A stretch of DNA of 35,678 nt. Origin: Propionibacteriaceae bacterium (GTDB lineage Bacteria; Actinomycetota; Actinomycetes; Propionibacteriales; Propionibacteriaceae). Under the pieces are notes generated by a model. The model ran no database searches and had not been told where the DNA came from. It saw only the letters and a list, made by a program, of their open reading frames with translations. Each line of letters starts with the position of its first letter. Position 1 is the first letter of the stretch. The stretch is from the NCBI GenBank assembly GCA_017882685.1, contig JADGPA010000087.1, positions 1-35,678 of the forward strand. Reading direction: 5' to 3'. The translations under genes and the position numbers were made by a program. Of this stretch, positions 28,128-35,678 are shown one piece after another.

Positions 28128-29087
28128 TCAGCCGACGTCAGTGACCGTGACGGCGGTGGTATTGAGTTGTTCGGGACGCGGAAGTGCCGTCCCAGCCAAG
28201 GAGGCCGCGGCCGAACCGTAGGCGACGGCCAGCCGGAGGCGGTCCGGGGCGCTGAGGTCCCGGGTATGGGCCAGCACGTAGCCGGCAACGGTGGAGTCCC
28301 CGGCGCCGACGGTGCTGCGCAGGGTGATCGGTGGCGGGCTGGCGTGCCAGGCGCCTTCGGCGGTGACCAGGACGGCTCCGGCCGCACCGAGGGTGGCCAT
28401 CACCGCGCCGACTCCCCTGGCGACCAGGGTGCGGGCCGCTTCGACGCACGCGCTGGGGTCCCCGGCTGCCGCCGCAGTCTCAAGCAGTTCCGGGTCGGCC
28501 CCGGTGAGCTGGGCGAGTTCTTCGGAGTTGGGCTTCAGCAGGTCGGGGGCAGCGTCAGGGAACTGCGCCGCTAGGGCCAGGAGCGGGGCGTCGGAGGTGT
28601 CGACGGCGATCCGGCAGCCCCACGGGCGCAGCGCGCGCACCAGGTCGGCGTACCAGCCGGCCGGGACGCCGGGGGGCAAGGATCCCGACAGCACCACCCA
28701 GTCGGCCCGTTCGGATTCGAGCACCAGGAGGTGGGCCAGCTTCTCGATCGACTCGGCGTCGAGGCTTGGCCCCGGCTCGTTGATCTTGGTGGTCGTCCCG
28801 TCCGGCTCGGTGAGGGTGAGGTTGGTGCGGACGCCCTCTGCCAGCGGCACCGTGCGGTAGGGGACGCGGAGCTCGTCAAGGCCGTGCAGGATCGGGTCGC
28901 CGAGGCCGGCGGGAAGAATGGCGCGCACCGGGTGACCGGCGGAGTGCACGACCCGGGCGACGTTGATGCCCTTGCCGCCGGGCTCGACAGTGACGGAGCT
29001 GACGCGATGGACCTCGCCGCGGGCAAGGGCCCGGTCGAGGCTTGCGGTGCGGTCCAGAGACGGATTTACCGTGAGCGTGACGATCAT
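28128..29087 (-). CDS. fruK: 1-phosphofructokinase
   Basis: MIVTLTVNPSLDRTASLD, GGKGINVARVVHSAG, STVGAGDSTVAGYV. Confidence 0.94.
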   Translation of the reverse strand: MIVTLTVNPSLDRTASLDRALARGEVHRVSSVTVEPGGKGINVARVVHSAGHPVRAILPAGLGDPILHGLDELRVPYRTVPLAEGVRTNLTLTEPDGTTTKINEPGPSLDAESIEKLAHLLVLESERADWVVLSGSLPPGVPAGWYADLVRALRPWGCRIAVDTSDAPLLALAAQFPDAAPDLLKPNSEELAQLTGADPELLETAAAAGDPSACVEAARTLVARGVGAVMATLGAAGAVLVTAEGAWHASPPPITLRSTVGAGDSTVAGYVLAHTRDLSAPDRLRLAVAYGSAAASLAGTALPRPEQLNTTAVTVTDVG

Positions 29088-29854
29088 GCGACTACTACCT
29101 CGATTCCCGCAGCGGTGAGTTCTGCCCGGTCGTGGGCGGAGATGCCGTCGTCGGTGATCAGGACGTCCACCGCGGACAGCGGGGCGAAGGTCACCAGGAG
29201 TTCGACGCCCACCTTGGAGCTGTCAGCGAGGACGACCACGCGGCGGGCGCCGGCGACCATGGCCTCCTTCACCGCTGCCTCGTCGGGGTCGGGGGTGGAG
29301 AAGCCGTGACGGATCGTGACGCCGTTGGTGCCGATGAAGGCGACGTCGCAGCGCAGGCGTCCAAGTGCTGCGACGGTTTCGCCGCCGACCGTTGCCTGGG
29401 TGATGCCGCGGACGCGCCCGCCGAGCAGGTGCACCTGTGTGCCGGCGCTGCCTGCGGCCAGCTGTGCAGCGACAGGGACGGAGTTTGTGACCACCGTGCC
29501 CAGCATCCCGGGCGGGACGGCGGCAGCGAGTCGCGCCACCGACGTACCGGAGTCGAAGAGCACGGTCGACCCGGGATGGGGCAGGTACTTCAGGGCGGCC
29601 TGGGCGATGCGGGTCTTCTGGGCGACGAAGGTGGGCTCGCGGTCGCTGATCGCGGTCTCAACGAGCGCGACGTTTTCGGCGACGACGGCGCCGCCGTGTA
29701 CCCGGCGGAGGATGCCGCGCTTGTCGAGGGCATCGAGGTCGCGGCGGACGGTTTCTGTGGTGACGTCGAACCGTGCCGCCAGGTCAGCGACCGAGACCCG
29801 GTCGTAGCGCAGGGCAAGGTTCACGATCGTGCGGTGCCGCTCCTCTGCGTACAT
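29084..29854 (-). CDS. fruR: DeoR-family regulator of the fructose operon
   Basis: MYAEERHRTIVNLALRYDRVSVADLAARFDVTTETVRRDLDALDKRGILRRVHGGAV; overlaps fruK. Confidence 0.92.
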   Translation of the reverse strand: MYAEERHRTIVNLALRYDRVSVADLAARFDVTTETVRRDLDALDKRGILRRVHGGAVVAENVALVETAISDREPTFVAQKTRIAQAALKYLPHPGSTVLFDSGTSVARLAAAVPPGMLGTVVTNSVPVAAQLAAGSAGTQVHLLGGRVRGITQATVGGETVAALGRLRCDVAFIGTNGVTIRHGFSTPDPDEAAVKEAMVAGARRVVVLADSSKVGVELLVTFAPLSAVDVLITDDGISAHDRAELTAAGIEVVVA

Positions 29855-29871
29855 CCGGACCCCTTCCGGGC

Positions 29872-29885
29872 AACATCGATGTTGA
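29872..29885. promoter_or_regulatory. Putative FruR operator (perfect palindrome) upstream of fruR
   Basis: CAACATCGATGTTG, in an AT-enriched 5' region 18 bp upstream of the fruR ATG. Confidence 0.45.
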
Positions 29886-30054
29886 TATACATTGTTTTAC
29901 TCTGTTTCGCGTGGGATTACAACCCCTGTCTCGCGATTACAGTGTGGGAACTGTTGGGAATGTTGTTTACGGGCGATCGGGGCAAGGTGATATCCGGACG
30001 CGCGACAGCGCACCCGGGAGGAGTGGACTTCAGTGGCCGCGGAGCGGCAGGGCG

Positions 30055-31008
30055 CTACTCGCCGTAGGTGGTCTCGTCCGAGAACAGGGCGGAGACGCTC
30101 TCACCGCAGTTGATGCGGCGCACAGCCTCGGCGAACATCGGTGCGACCGAGATGACGTTCAGGCGGTCGAGCCCGACCGGAGCCGGGACGGTGTTGGTCG
30201 CGACGATCTCGGTGATGTCCTCCTGCGCGTTGAGGCGCTCCAGGGCCTTGCCGGAGAACAGCCCGTGTGTGCAGGCGACCGAGATCGACTTCACGCCGTA
30301 GCGCCGCACGGTCGCGATGAGCTCGATGATCGAGCCGGCGGTGGCGATCTCGTCGTCCAGCATGATCACGTCCTTGCCGGCGACCTCCCCGACGATCGCG
30401 TCGATCACCACCGTGTCATCGGCCAGGCGACGCTTCGAACCGGCAGCCATCGGCACGCCCAGCATGCGGGCGAAGTGGTTGGCGTCCTTCGCGTTGCCGA
30501 AGTCGGGCGAGACCACGACGGCATTGCTCAGGTCACGGGTGCGGTAGTGCCGGGCGATCACGGGCAACGCGGTCAGATGGTCGACCGGCATCGAGAAGAA
30601 GCCGTGTACCTGCTCTGCGTGCAGCGCCATGGTGAGCACTCGGTTGGCGCCGGCGGTGGCGATCAGGTCGGCGACGAGGCGCCCGCCGATGCTGATCCGC
30701 GGAGCGTCCTTCTTGTCCGATCGCGCGTAGGCGTAGTGCGGCATCACCACGGTGACATGCGCTGCGGAGGCGCCGCGGGCCGCGTCCACCATCATCAGAA
30801 GCTCCATCAGGTTCTCCTGGGTCGGAGGCACCAGCGGCTGCACGATGTAGACGTCCCGCTGGCGGCAGTTGGCACGCAGCTGCACCTGCAGGCAGTCGTT
30901 GGAGAAGCGGGAGAGCCGCGATGCGGACAGCTCCACCCCGAGGATGCTGCACATCTCCTCGGCGAACTCGCGGTGGGCATGGCCCGAGAAGACGGTGATG
31001 TCGGTCAC
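30055..31008 (-). CDS. prs: Ribose-phosphate pyrophosphokinase (divergent type)
   Basis: YAYARSDKKDAPRISIGGRLVADLIATAGANRVLTMALHAEQVHGFFSMPVDHL; PRPP loop VIMLDDEIATAGSI. Confidence 0.88.
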   Translation of the reverse strand: MTDITVFSGHAHREFAEEMCSILGVELSASRLSRFSNDCLQVQLRANCRQRDVYIVQPLVPPTQENLMELLMMVDAARGASAAHVTVVMPHYAYARSDKKDAPRISIGGRLVADLIATAGANRVLTMALHAEQVHGFFSMPVDHLTALPVIARHYRTRDLSNAVVVSPDFGNAKDANHFARMLGVPMAAGSKRRLADDTVVIDAIVGEVAGKDVIMLDDEIATAGSIIELIATVRRYGVKSISVACTHGLFSGKALERLNAQEDITEIVATNTVPAPVGLDRLNVISVAPMFAEAVRRINCGESVSALFSDETTYGE

Positions 31009-31098
31009 AGAGCGAACCCTAGCCGCGGAGACCAGCCAGCGGTTCCCGTCACCGCCTGGGCGAGACGCGAACGGAGGGAGGCACGCAGGTGCTTGGCG

Positions 31099-31776
31099 TC
31101 AGCCGTTGAACTTGTAGCCGAGGCCGCGGACGGTGACCAGCAGCACCGGATTGGCCGGATCGGTCTCAAGCTTCGCCCGCAGGCGCTTGACGTGCACGTC
31201 GAGGGTCTTGGTGTCCCCCACGTAGTCGGCGCCCCACACCCGGTCGATCAGCTGGCCGCGGGTCAGCACGCGTCCGGAGTTGCGCAGCAGCACCTCGAGC
31301 AGCTCGAACTCCTTCAGGGCCAGCTGCACCGGCACGCCCCGGACGGTGGTCTCGTGGCGCTCCACGTCCATGCGGACGTCGCTGGCCTCCACCACGTCCG
31401 CAGCGAGCTCGACGTCAGTCCCGCGTCGCAGCACGGCCCGGATGCGGGCCACGAGCTCGCGGTGGCTGAACGGCTTGGTGACATAGTCGTCGGCGCCGAG
31501 TTCGAGGCCGACCACCTTGTCGATCTCGGTGTCGCGGGCTGTGACCATGATGATCGGCACCTGCCCGCGGATGCGTAGCTGACGGCAGACCTCCGTGCCG
31601 GAAAGGCCGGGCATCATCAGGTCGAGCAACACGATGTCGGCGCCCTGGCGGTCGTAGGCGGCGAGCCCGGCTGTGCCGTCGGCGGCCTCGGTAACCTCGA
31701 AGCCCTCCTTCTGCAGCAGGAAACCGAGCGTTTCGCGGTAGTTGGCTTCGTCTTCGATGATCAGGACCCTGGTCAT
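31099..31776 (-). CDS. OmpR/PhoB-family response regulator (RegX3/PhoP-like)
   Basis: MTRVLIIEDEANYRETLGFLLQKEGFEV, VLLDLMMPGLSGTEVCRQLR, KPFSHRELVARI, winged-helix C-terminus. Confidence 0.93.
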   Translation of the reverse strand: MTRVLIIEDEANYRETLGFLLQKEGFEVTEAADGTAGLAAYDRQGADIVLLDLMMPGLSGTEVCRQLRIRGQVPIIMVTARDTEIDKVVGLELGADDYVTKPFSHRELVARIRAVLRRGTDVELAADVVEASDVRMDVERHETTVRGVPVQLALKEFELLEVLLRNSGRVLTRGQLIDRVWGADYVGDTKTLDVHVKRLRAKLETDPANPVLLVTVRGLGYKFNG

Positions 31777-32894
31777 GCCGGGGCTCCTTCCTGGCTGCGC
31801 GGCAGCCTCAGGGTGAAGGTCGACCCTTGGCCGAGCTTGCTCCACACGTTCACTTCGCCGCCATGGGCGTGGGCGACATGCTTGACGATCGAGAGGCCGA
31901 GGCCGGTGCCTCCGCTGGCGCGGCTGCGATCGGTGTTGACCCGGTAGAACCGCTCGAAGACCCGTGCCTGGTCGGCCAGGCTGATGCCGATGCCGTTGTC
32001 GGAGACCCGGATCTCGACCTGGTCGCCGACGCCGTGGCTGGTCACGGCGACGCGCGCCCCGGCCTCGGAGTAGGCAACGGCGTTCTGCACGAGATTGGTG
32101 ACGGCCGTCTCGAGCTCGTCCGTGTCACCGACCACCCGCAGGCCCGGTTCGGCGACCAGCGAGAGGCTGATGCCGCCGGCCTGTGCGATCTCGCGGCAGC
32201 GGGCAACCGACGACTCCAGCACGCCGGTGACGTCGACGTCGTGGGCTGCGAGCAGCGGATCCTCCGCCTGCAGCCGGGACAGCGCGATGATCTGGGAGAC
32301 GAGCTCGTTGAGGCGCCGGTTCTCCTTCGACAGCTTGGCGAGGAACGTATGCACGGCCTCCGGGTCGTCGACGGCGGAGTCCGCAGCCTCTGCGAGCAGG
32401 CCGATCGCGCCGATCGGGGTTTTGAGCTCGTGGGTGATGTTGGCGACGAAGTCGCGACGGGTCTCGCTGAACCGCAGGTCGGCCGAGCGGTCCTCGCCGA
32501 TCACGACGACGGCGCCGTTGCTCAGCGGCACCACCCGCAAGGCCAGCTGCACGGCGGGGCTCGCCGGTCCCGGGGGCAGCCGCAGGCCGCGCTCGACTCC
32601 CCGCCCCTGCGTCCGGGCCTCAGCAACGAGGTCGACGACCTCCGTCGGGCCCAGCGAGGAGCCACGCACCAACCCGCAGTCCTTGGCGAAGGTCGAGCAG
32701 GCCAGCACGGCGTCGGAGTCGGAGACGACGGCGACCGCTGCCCGCAGCGGGGCGAGCATCTCGGAGAGCTGTTGCCGCTCGACGACGCGTCCGGCGGTGC
32801 GGCCCATGGCGCGGTGCACCCACACCCAGACGGCCAGCGCACCAAGCCCGGCACCCAACACCAGGCCCAGGAGGGCCGAAGCGATGGGCGTCAT
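31773..32894 (-). CDS. Sensor histidine kinase (SenX3/PhoR-like)
   Basis: FVANITHELKTPIGAIGLLAE (H-box), NLVQNAVAYS, VSDNGIGIS, GGTGLGLSIVKHV. Confidence 0.93.
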   Translation of the reverse strand: MTPIASALLGLVLGAGLGALAVWVWVHRAMGRTAGRVVERQQLSEMLAPLRAAVAVVSDSDAVLACSTFAKDCGLVRGSSLGPTEVVDLVAEARTQGRGVERGLRLPPGPASPAVQLALRVVPLSNGAVVVIGEDRSADLRFSETRRDFVANITHELKTPIGAIGLLAEAADSAVDDPEAVHTFLAKLSKENRRLNELVSQIIALSRLQAEDPLLAAHDVDVTGVLESSVARCREIAQAGGISLSLVAEPGLRVVGDTDELETAVTNLVQNAVAYSEAGARVAVTSHGVGDQVEIRVSDNGIGISLADQARVFERFYRVNTDRSRASGGTGLGLSIVKHVAHAHGGEVNVWSKLGQGSTFTLRLPRSQEGAPA

Positions 32895-32966
32895 GCTCGG
32901 ATTCTAAGGGTCACCCCCGCGCTGGATTCCCTCATTCGGGTGCGGGCCGGGCGAACTTGGCCCAAG

Positions 32967-32984
32967 GTTCACCGACTGTTCACC
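32967..32984 (+). promoter_or_regulatory. PHO-box-like direct repeat between senX3-like gene and phoU
   Basis: GTTCACCGACT-GTTCACC: two GTTCACC units in exact 11-bp register. Confidence 0.6.
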
Positions 32985-33085
32985 TTTCGTTGGCACACAG
33001 GCGGGGTGCCGGGCCGGACGGGGATCTAGCCTGTGCACGGGACAATTTGCGCCGGACCTTCGGCGACCCGGGACGGAAGAGGCAG

Positions 33086-33751
33086 ATGCGCGACAACTAC
33101 CACGAGAGCCTGGAGAAGGTGGTCACCGATCTGGTGGCCATGAGCGAAGCCGTGCAGGTGGCGGTCAGCCTTGCCACGGTTGCCCTTCTGGAGGCAGACC
33201 TGGCCACCGCAGAGCAGGTGATCTCCGCCGACGTCCGCATCGACGAGTTGCACGACCAGCTCGAGGCCCGGTGCTTCTCACTGCTCGCGCGGCAAGCGCC
33301 GGTCGCCGGAGAGCTGCGCACAGTAGTGGCGGCGATGCGGATGATCGCCGACCTCGCCCGCATGGGCGACCTCGCCGCCCACGTCGCAAAGATCGCGCGC
33401 CTGCGCTACCCGGAGCACGCCGTCCCCGAGGGACTTGTGCAGAACTTCACGCTGATGGCGCGGGTGGCCCAGGAGATGGTGCAGACCGCAGGACGCTCGC
33501 TTGGTGAGCGCAATGCCCACGACGCGGGCCTGCTCGCAGACAGCGACGACGAGATGGACGAGCTGCGCAAGAGCCAGTTCCGGGTGATGCTCAGCAAGGA
33601 CTGGCCCTACTCGGTGGAGGCGGCGGTCGACGTCGCCCTGCTGGGCCGCTACTACGAGCGGATCGCCGATCACGCCGTGATCATGGCCTCCCGGGTGATC
33701 TACGTGATCACCGGCCTCCTGCCGGAGGGCGAGAACTGGCCCGTCGCCTGA
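33086..33751 (+). CDS. phoU: Phosphate transport system regulatory protein PhoU
   Basis: MRDNYHESLEKVVTDLVAMSEAV; RQAPVAGELRTVVAAMRMIADLARMGDLAAHVAKIA; GRYYERIADHAV. Confidence 0.94.
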   Translation: MRDNYHESLEKVVTDLVAMSEAVQVAVSLATVALLEADLATAEQVISADVRIDELHDQLEARCFSLLARQAPVAGELRTVVAAMRMIADLARMGDLAAHVAKIARLRYPEHAVPEGLVQNFTLMARVAQEMVQTAGRSLGERNAHDAGLLADSDDEMDELRKSQFRVMLSKDWPYSVEAAVDVALLGRYYERIADHAVIMASRVIYVITGLLPEGENWPVA

Positions 33752-33772
33752 GCTCGACTCGCGGTCAAAGAC

Positions 33773-33820
33773 ACAGGCTGTGAGTTGGACGGTGATGTCA
33801 CCGTCGAACTCACAGCTTGT
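33773..33820. repeat. Hairpin between phoU and the TetR gene (terminator or repeat-family member)
   Basis: ACAGGCTGTGAGTTGGACGGTGA / TCACCGTCGAACTCACAGCTTGT: 21 of 23 bp paired, 2-nt loop. Confidence 0.8.
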
Positions 33821-34331
33821 TGGTTATTGCGGCGACGAGTGCACCCTGCCAGAGGGTGAGGTCGATGGCGTCGGCGTCGCGGAGGAGCGCGTCGAGGACG
33901 AGACCGTCGAGCATCGCCACAAGAGACTGCGCCGGGACGGACCTCACGCCGAGAGCGACCAGTTGGTCGACGAACACCTGACGACCCTGGAGCACCTTCG
34001 TGCGCAGCCCGGCATCCCGGGAGGCCATCAGCATGAGCTCGTAGCGGGCCCGCACGATCGGCGCATCCGGTCCGAGCCAGCGACGCAGGACCTCTGTGAC
34101 CGGCTCGTCACCGGGCGCCTCGCGGGCCAGTAGCCCGTCGACCAGCGCGTGGCGCAGGCCATCCAGGCCTCCGAAGTGGTGCCGGACGCTCCCGTGCGGC
34201 ACACCGGCCCGTCCCTCCACCGACCGGACGGTGACGCCGGCCGCGCCCTCATCGGCGAGCAGCGCAAGGCCCGCTGCAACGAGCCGCTGGAAGCGGGTCG
34301 TCCTCGCCGTGAGCCTGAGCATCGTTGCCAT
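33810..34331 (-). CDS. TetR-family transcriptional regulator
   Basis: FQRLVAAGLALLADEGAAGVTVRSVEGRAGVPHGSVRHHFGGLDGLRHALVDGLL. Confidence 0.88.
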   Translation of the reverse strand: MATMLRLTARTTRFQRLVAAGLALLADEGAAGVTVRSVEGRAGVPHGSVRHHFGGLDGLRHALVDGLLAREAPGDEPVTEVLRRWLGPDAPIVRARYELMLMASRDAGLRTKVLQGRQVFVDQLVALGVRSVPAQSLVAMLDGLVLDALLRDADAIDLTLWQGALVAAITNKL

Positions 34332-34755
34332 CGCCGCAGCGCCGGTGGTGATGGGCCCCGCCTACGCCCAGCTGCAGCCGCGTCTCGGGCCGTTCACCCT
34401 GTTCCTCGTCGAGGTGCTCTACGCGCTGTTCATCGACTTCCCGCTGGCCGCGCTCTACGTCGCCCTGGCCACGCTGTGGGCCGGGCCGCCGCGCAATGCA
34501 GCTCGTTCGGCGCTCGGGTTCGCCGCCACGTTCTTCGCGCTGATCCTGCTCGTGATCGCTGCGGCGCCGCTGAACGACCTTCTGGCCTACTGGGCGCTCG
34601 CCGACACCTTCCCCGCGGCCGTCGCAGCAGCGCAGCGGGCGCTCGGGCCGGTGACCTACGGGGTACTGATCGTCCAGTTGCTGGTGTTCGACCTCACCCT
34701 GTGCGCTGCCGGCGGCCTCGTCGGCTTTGCCCTTGTCGAACCCCACAAGCTGTGA
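34309..34755 (+). CDS. Small multi-pass membrane protein, divergent from the TetR gene
   Basis: Hydrophobic TM-like segments (VEVLYALFIDFPLAALYVALATLWAG, FAATFFALILLVIAAAPL, VLIVQLLVFDLTLCAAGGLVGFALV). GTG 34309 or ATG 34351 are possible starts. Confidence 0.65.
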   Translation: MSLSIVAIAAAPVVMGPAYAQLQPRLGPFTLFLVEVLYALFIDFPLAALYVALATLWAGPPRNAARSALGFAATFFALILLVIAAAPLNDLLAYWALADTFPAAVAAAQRALGPVTYGVLIVQLLVFDLTLCAAGGLVGFALVEPHKL

Positions 34756-34797
34756 ACTTGTCCCCCGTACTCAGTGGGAAAGGTCACAGCTTGTGGG
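34742..34797. repeat. Hairpin between the membrane-protein gene and gpmA, related to the 33773-33820 element
   Basis: CCCACAAGCTGTGA (34742-34755) / TCACAGCTTGTGGG (34784-34797): perfect 14-bp inverted repeat. Confidence 0.8.
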
Positions 34798-34815
34798 AGT
34801 GCTGAGTGCTGGCGG

Positions 34816-35565
34816 CTACTTCTTGCCCTGGTTCTTGACCGCCTCGATCGCTGCGGCTGCTGCTTCGGGGTCGAGGTAGCGGCCGCCCGGGGTCACCGGA
34901 CGCAGGTCGTCGTCCAGTTCGTAGACCAACGGGATGCCGGTGGGGATGTTCAGCCCGGCGATGTCGGCGTCGCTGATGCCGTCCAGGTGCTTCACGAGGG
35001 CACGCAGCGAGTTGCCGTGGGCGACGACGATGGTCACCAAGCCGCTCCGCAGGTCAGGGACGATCGAGTCGTACCAGTAGGGCAGCATCCGGACGAAAAC
35101 GTCCTTGAGGCACTCGGTCAGCGGACGGGCCTCCGGCGGCAGGAACGCGTAGCGGGCGTCGTCGAACTGGGTGAAGGTGTTGTCTGCCTCAAGGGGCGGC
35201 GGCGGGGTGTCGTAGGAACGACGCCACAGCATGAACTTCTCCTCGCCGTACGCCTCGAGGGTTTCTGCCTTGTTCTTGCCCTGCAGGTTGCCGTAGTGGC
35301 GCTCGTTCAGCCGCCACGAGCGACGCACCGGCACCCAGTGTCGCTCGCAGCCGTCCAGCGCCAGGTAGGCGGTGTGGATGGCCCGCCGCAGCACGGAGGT
35401 GTGCACCACATCGGGCAGCAGGCCCTCTGCCTTGAGCAGCTCGGCGCCGCGCTTGGCTTCGCCAACGCCCTTCTCGTTGATGTCGACGTCCACCCAGCCG
35501 GTGAACAGGTTCTTGGCGTTCCATTCACTCTCACCGTGGCGGAGCAGGATCAGCGTTGATATCAT
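34816..35565 (-). CDS. gpmA: 2,3-bisphosphoglycerate-dependent phosphoglycerate mutase
   Basis: [71 protein letters not shown]. Confidence 0.96.
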   Translation of the reverse strand: MISTLILLRHGESEWNAKNLFTGWVDVDINEKGVGEAKRGAELLKAEGLLPDVVHTSVLRRAIHTAYLALDGCERHWVPVRRSWRLNERHYGNLQGKNKAETLEAYGEEKFMLWRRSYDTPPPPLEADNTFTQFDDARYAFLPPEARPLTECLKDVFVRMLPYWYDSIVPDLRSGLVTIVVAHGNSLRALVKHLDGISDADIAGLNIPTGIPLVYELDDDLRPVTPGGRYLDPEAAAAAIEAVKNQGKK

Positions 35566-35632
35566 GGATCTGAGCCTATCGGCCCTCGGGGGTGGCGGCT
35601 CCCGGTGTTCTGGGGCTGGCAGAATCAGCCAC

Positions 35633-35678
35633 ATGACTCAGCGTGGGATAGCAGTTGTCACCGGTGCCAGCAGCGGGA
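35633..35678 (+). CDS. N-terminus of a short-chain dehydrogenase/reductase (truncated by window edge)
   Basis: ATG at 35633, [18 protein letters not shown] TGxSSG cofactor motif. Confidence 0.75.
   Translation, partial: MTQRGIAVVTGASSG

Noticed and set aside
29773-31578. 601-aa plus-strand ORF spanning fruR, an intergenic region, prs and the response regulator
   Set aside because: Antisense shadow ORF; His/Asp/Gly-rich low-complexity translation with no recognisable domain.
1-35678. tRNA/rRNA genes, CRISPR arrays, prophage, transposase or defence genes
   Set aside because: None recognised by eye; tRNAscan-SE and CRISPR-finder runs would be needed to exclude them formally.

Overview
High-GC actinobacterial chromosome segment, Propionibacteriaceae-like by gene content (inference). 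Left to right: (i) a LacI-controlled RhaTPQ/Lsr-type sugar ABC transporter with the substrate-binding protein cut by the left edge; (ii) glyA; (iii) a Cys-rich putative secreted protein divergent from a DeoR regulator; (iv) a DUF2207 membrane protein and a neutral zinc metallopeptidase; (v) ispF/ispD and carD, normally neighbours in actinobacteria, here separated by about 12-13 kb; (vi) that intervening block, which encodes a glucitol-family PTS (SrlA/SrlE/SrlB + GutM), a SAF-domain NAD(P)-dependent oxidoreductase, a divergent TIM-like isomerase, a class II aldolase, a YjbQ protein, a lipoyl-dependent E1alpha/E1beta/E2 dehydrogenase without E3, and two SorC-family regulators; (vii) a fructose PTS operon (fruR-fruK-fruA); (viii) a divergent PRPP synthetase, a SenX3/RegX3-like two-component system with a PHO-box-like site, and phoU; (ix) a TetR/membrane-protein pair bracketed by related hairpins; (x) gpmA and the start of an SDR gene. 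The best candidate for an undescribed system is the 12.6-24.5 kb block, a possible PTS-fed polyol/sugar-phosphate pathway ending in an oxidative E1/E2 complex. Its two main promoters carry a shared TGCAYTTTCKTGCA motif and its PTS operon starts with an unlisted 26-codon ORF. No rRNA, tRNA, CRISPR array, transposase or prophage genes were recognised. All calls are by eye from translated motifs; no searches were run.
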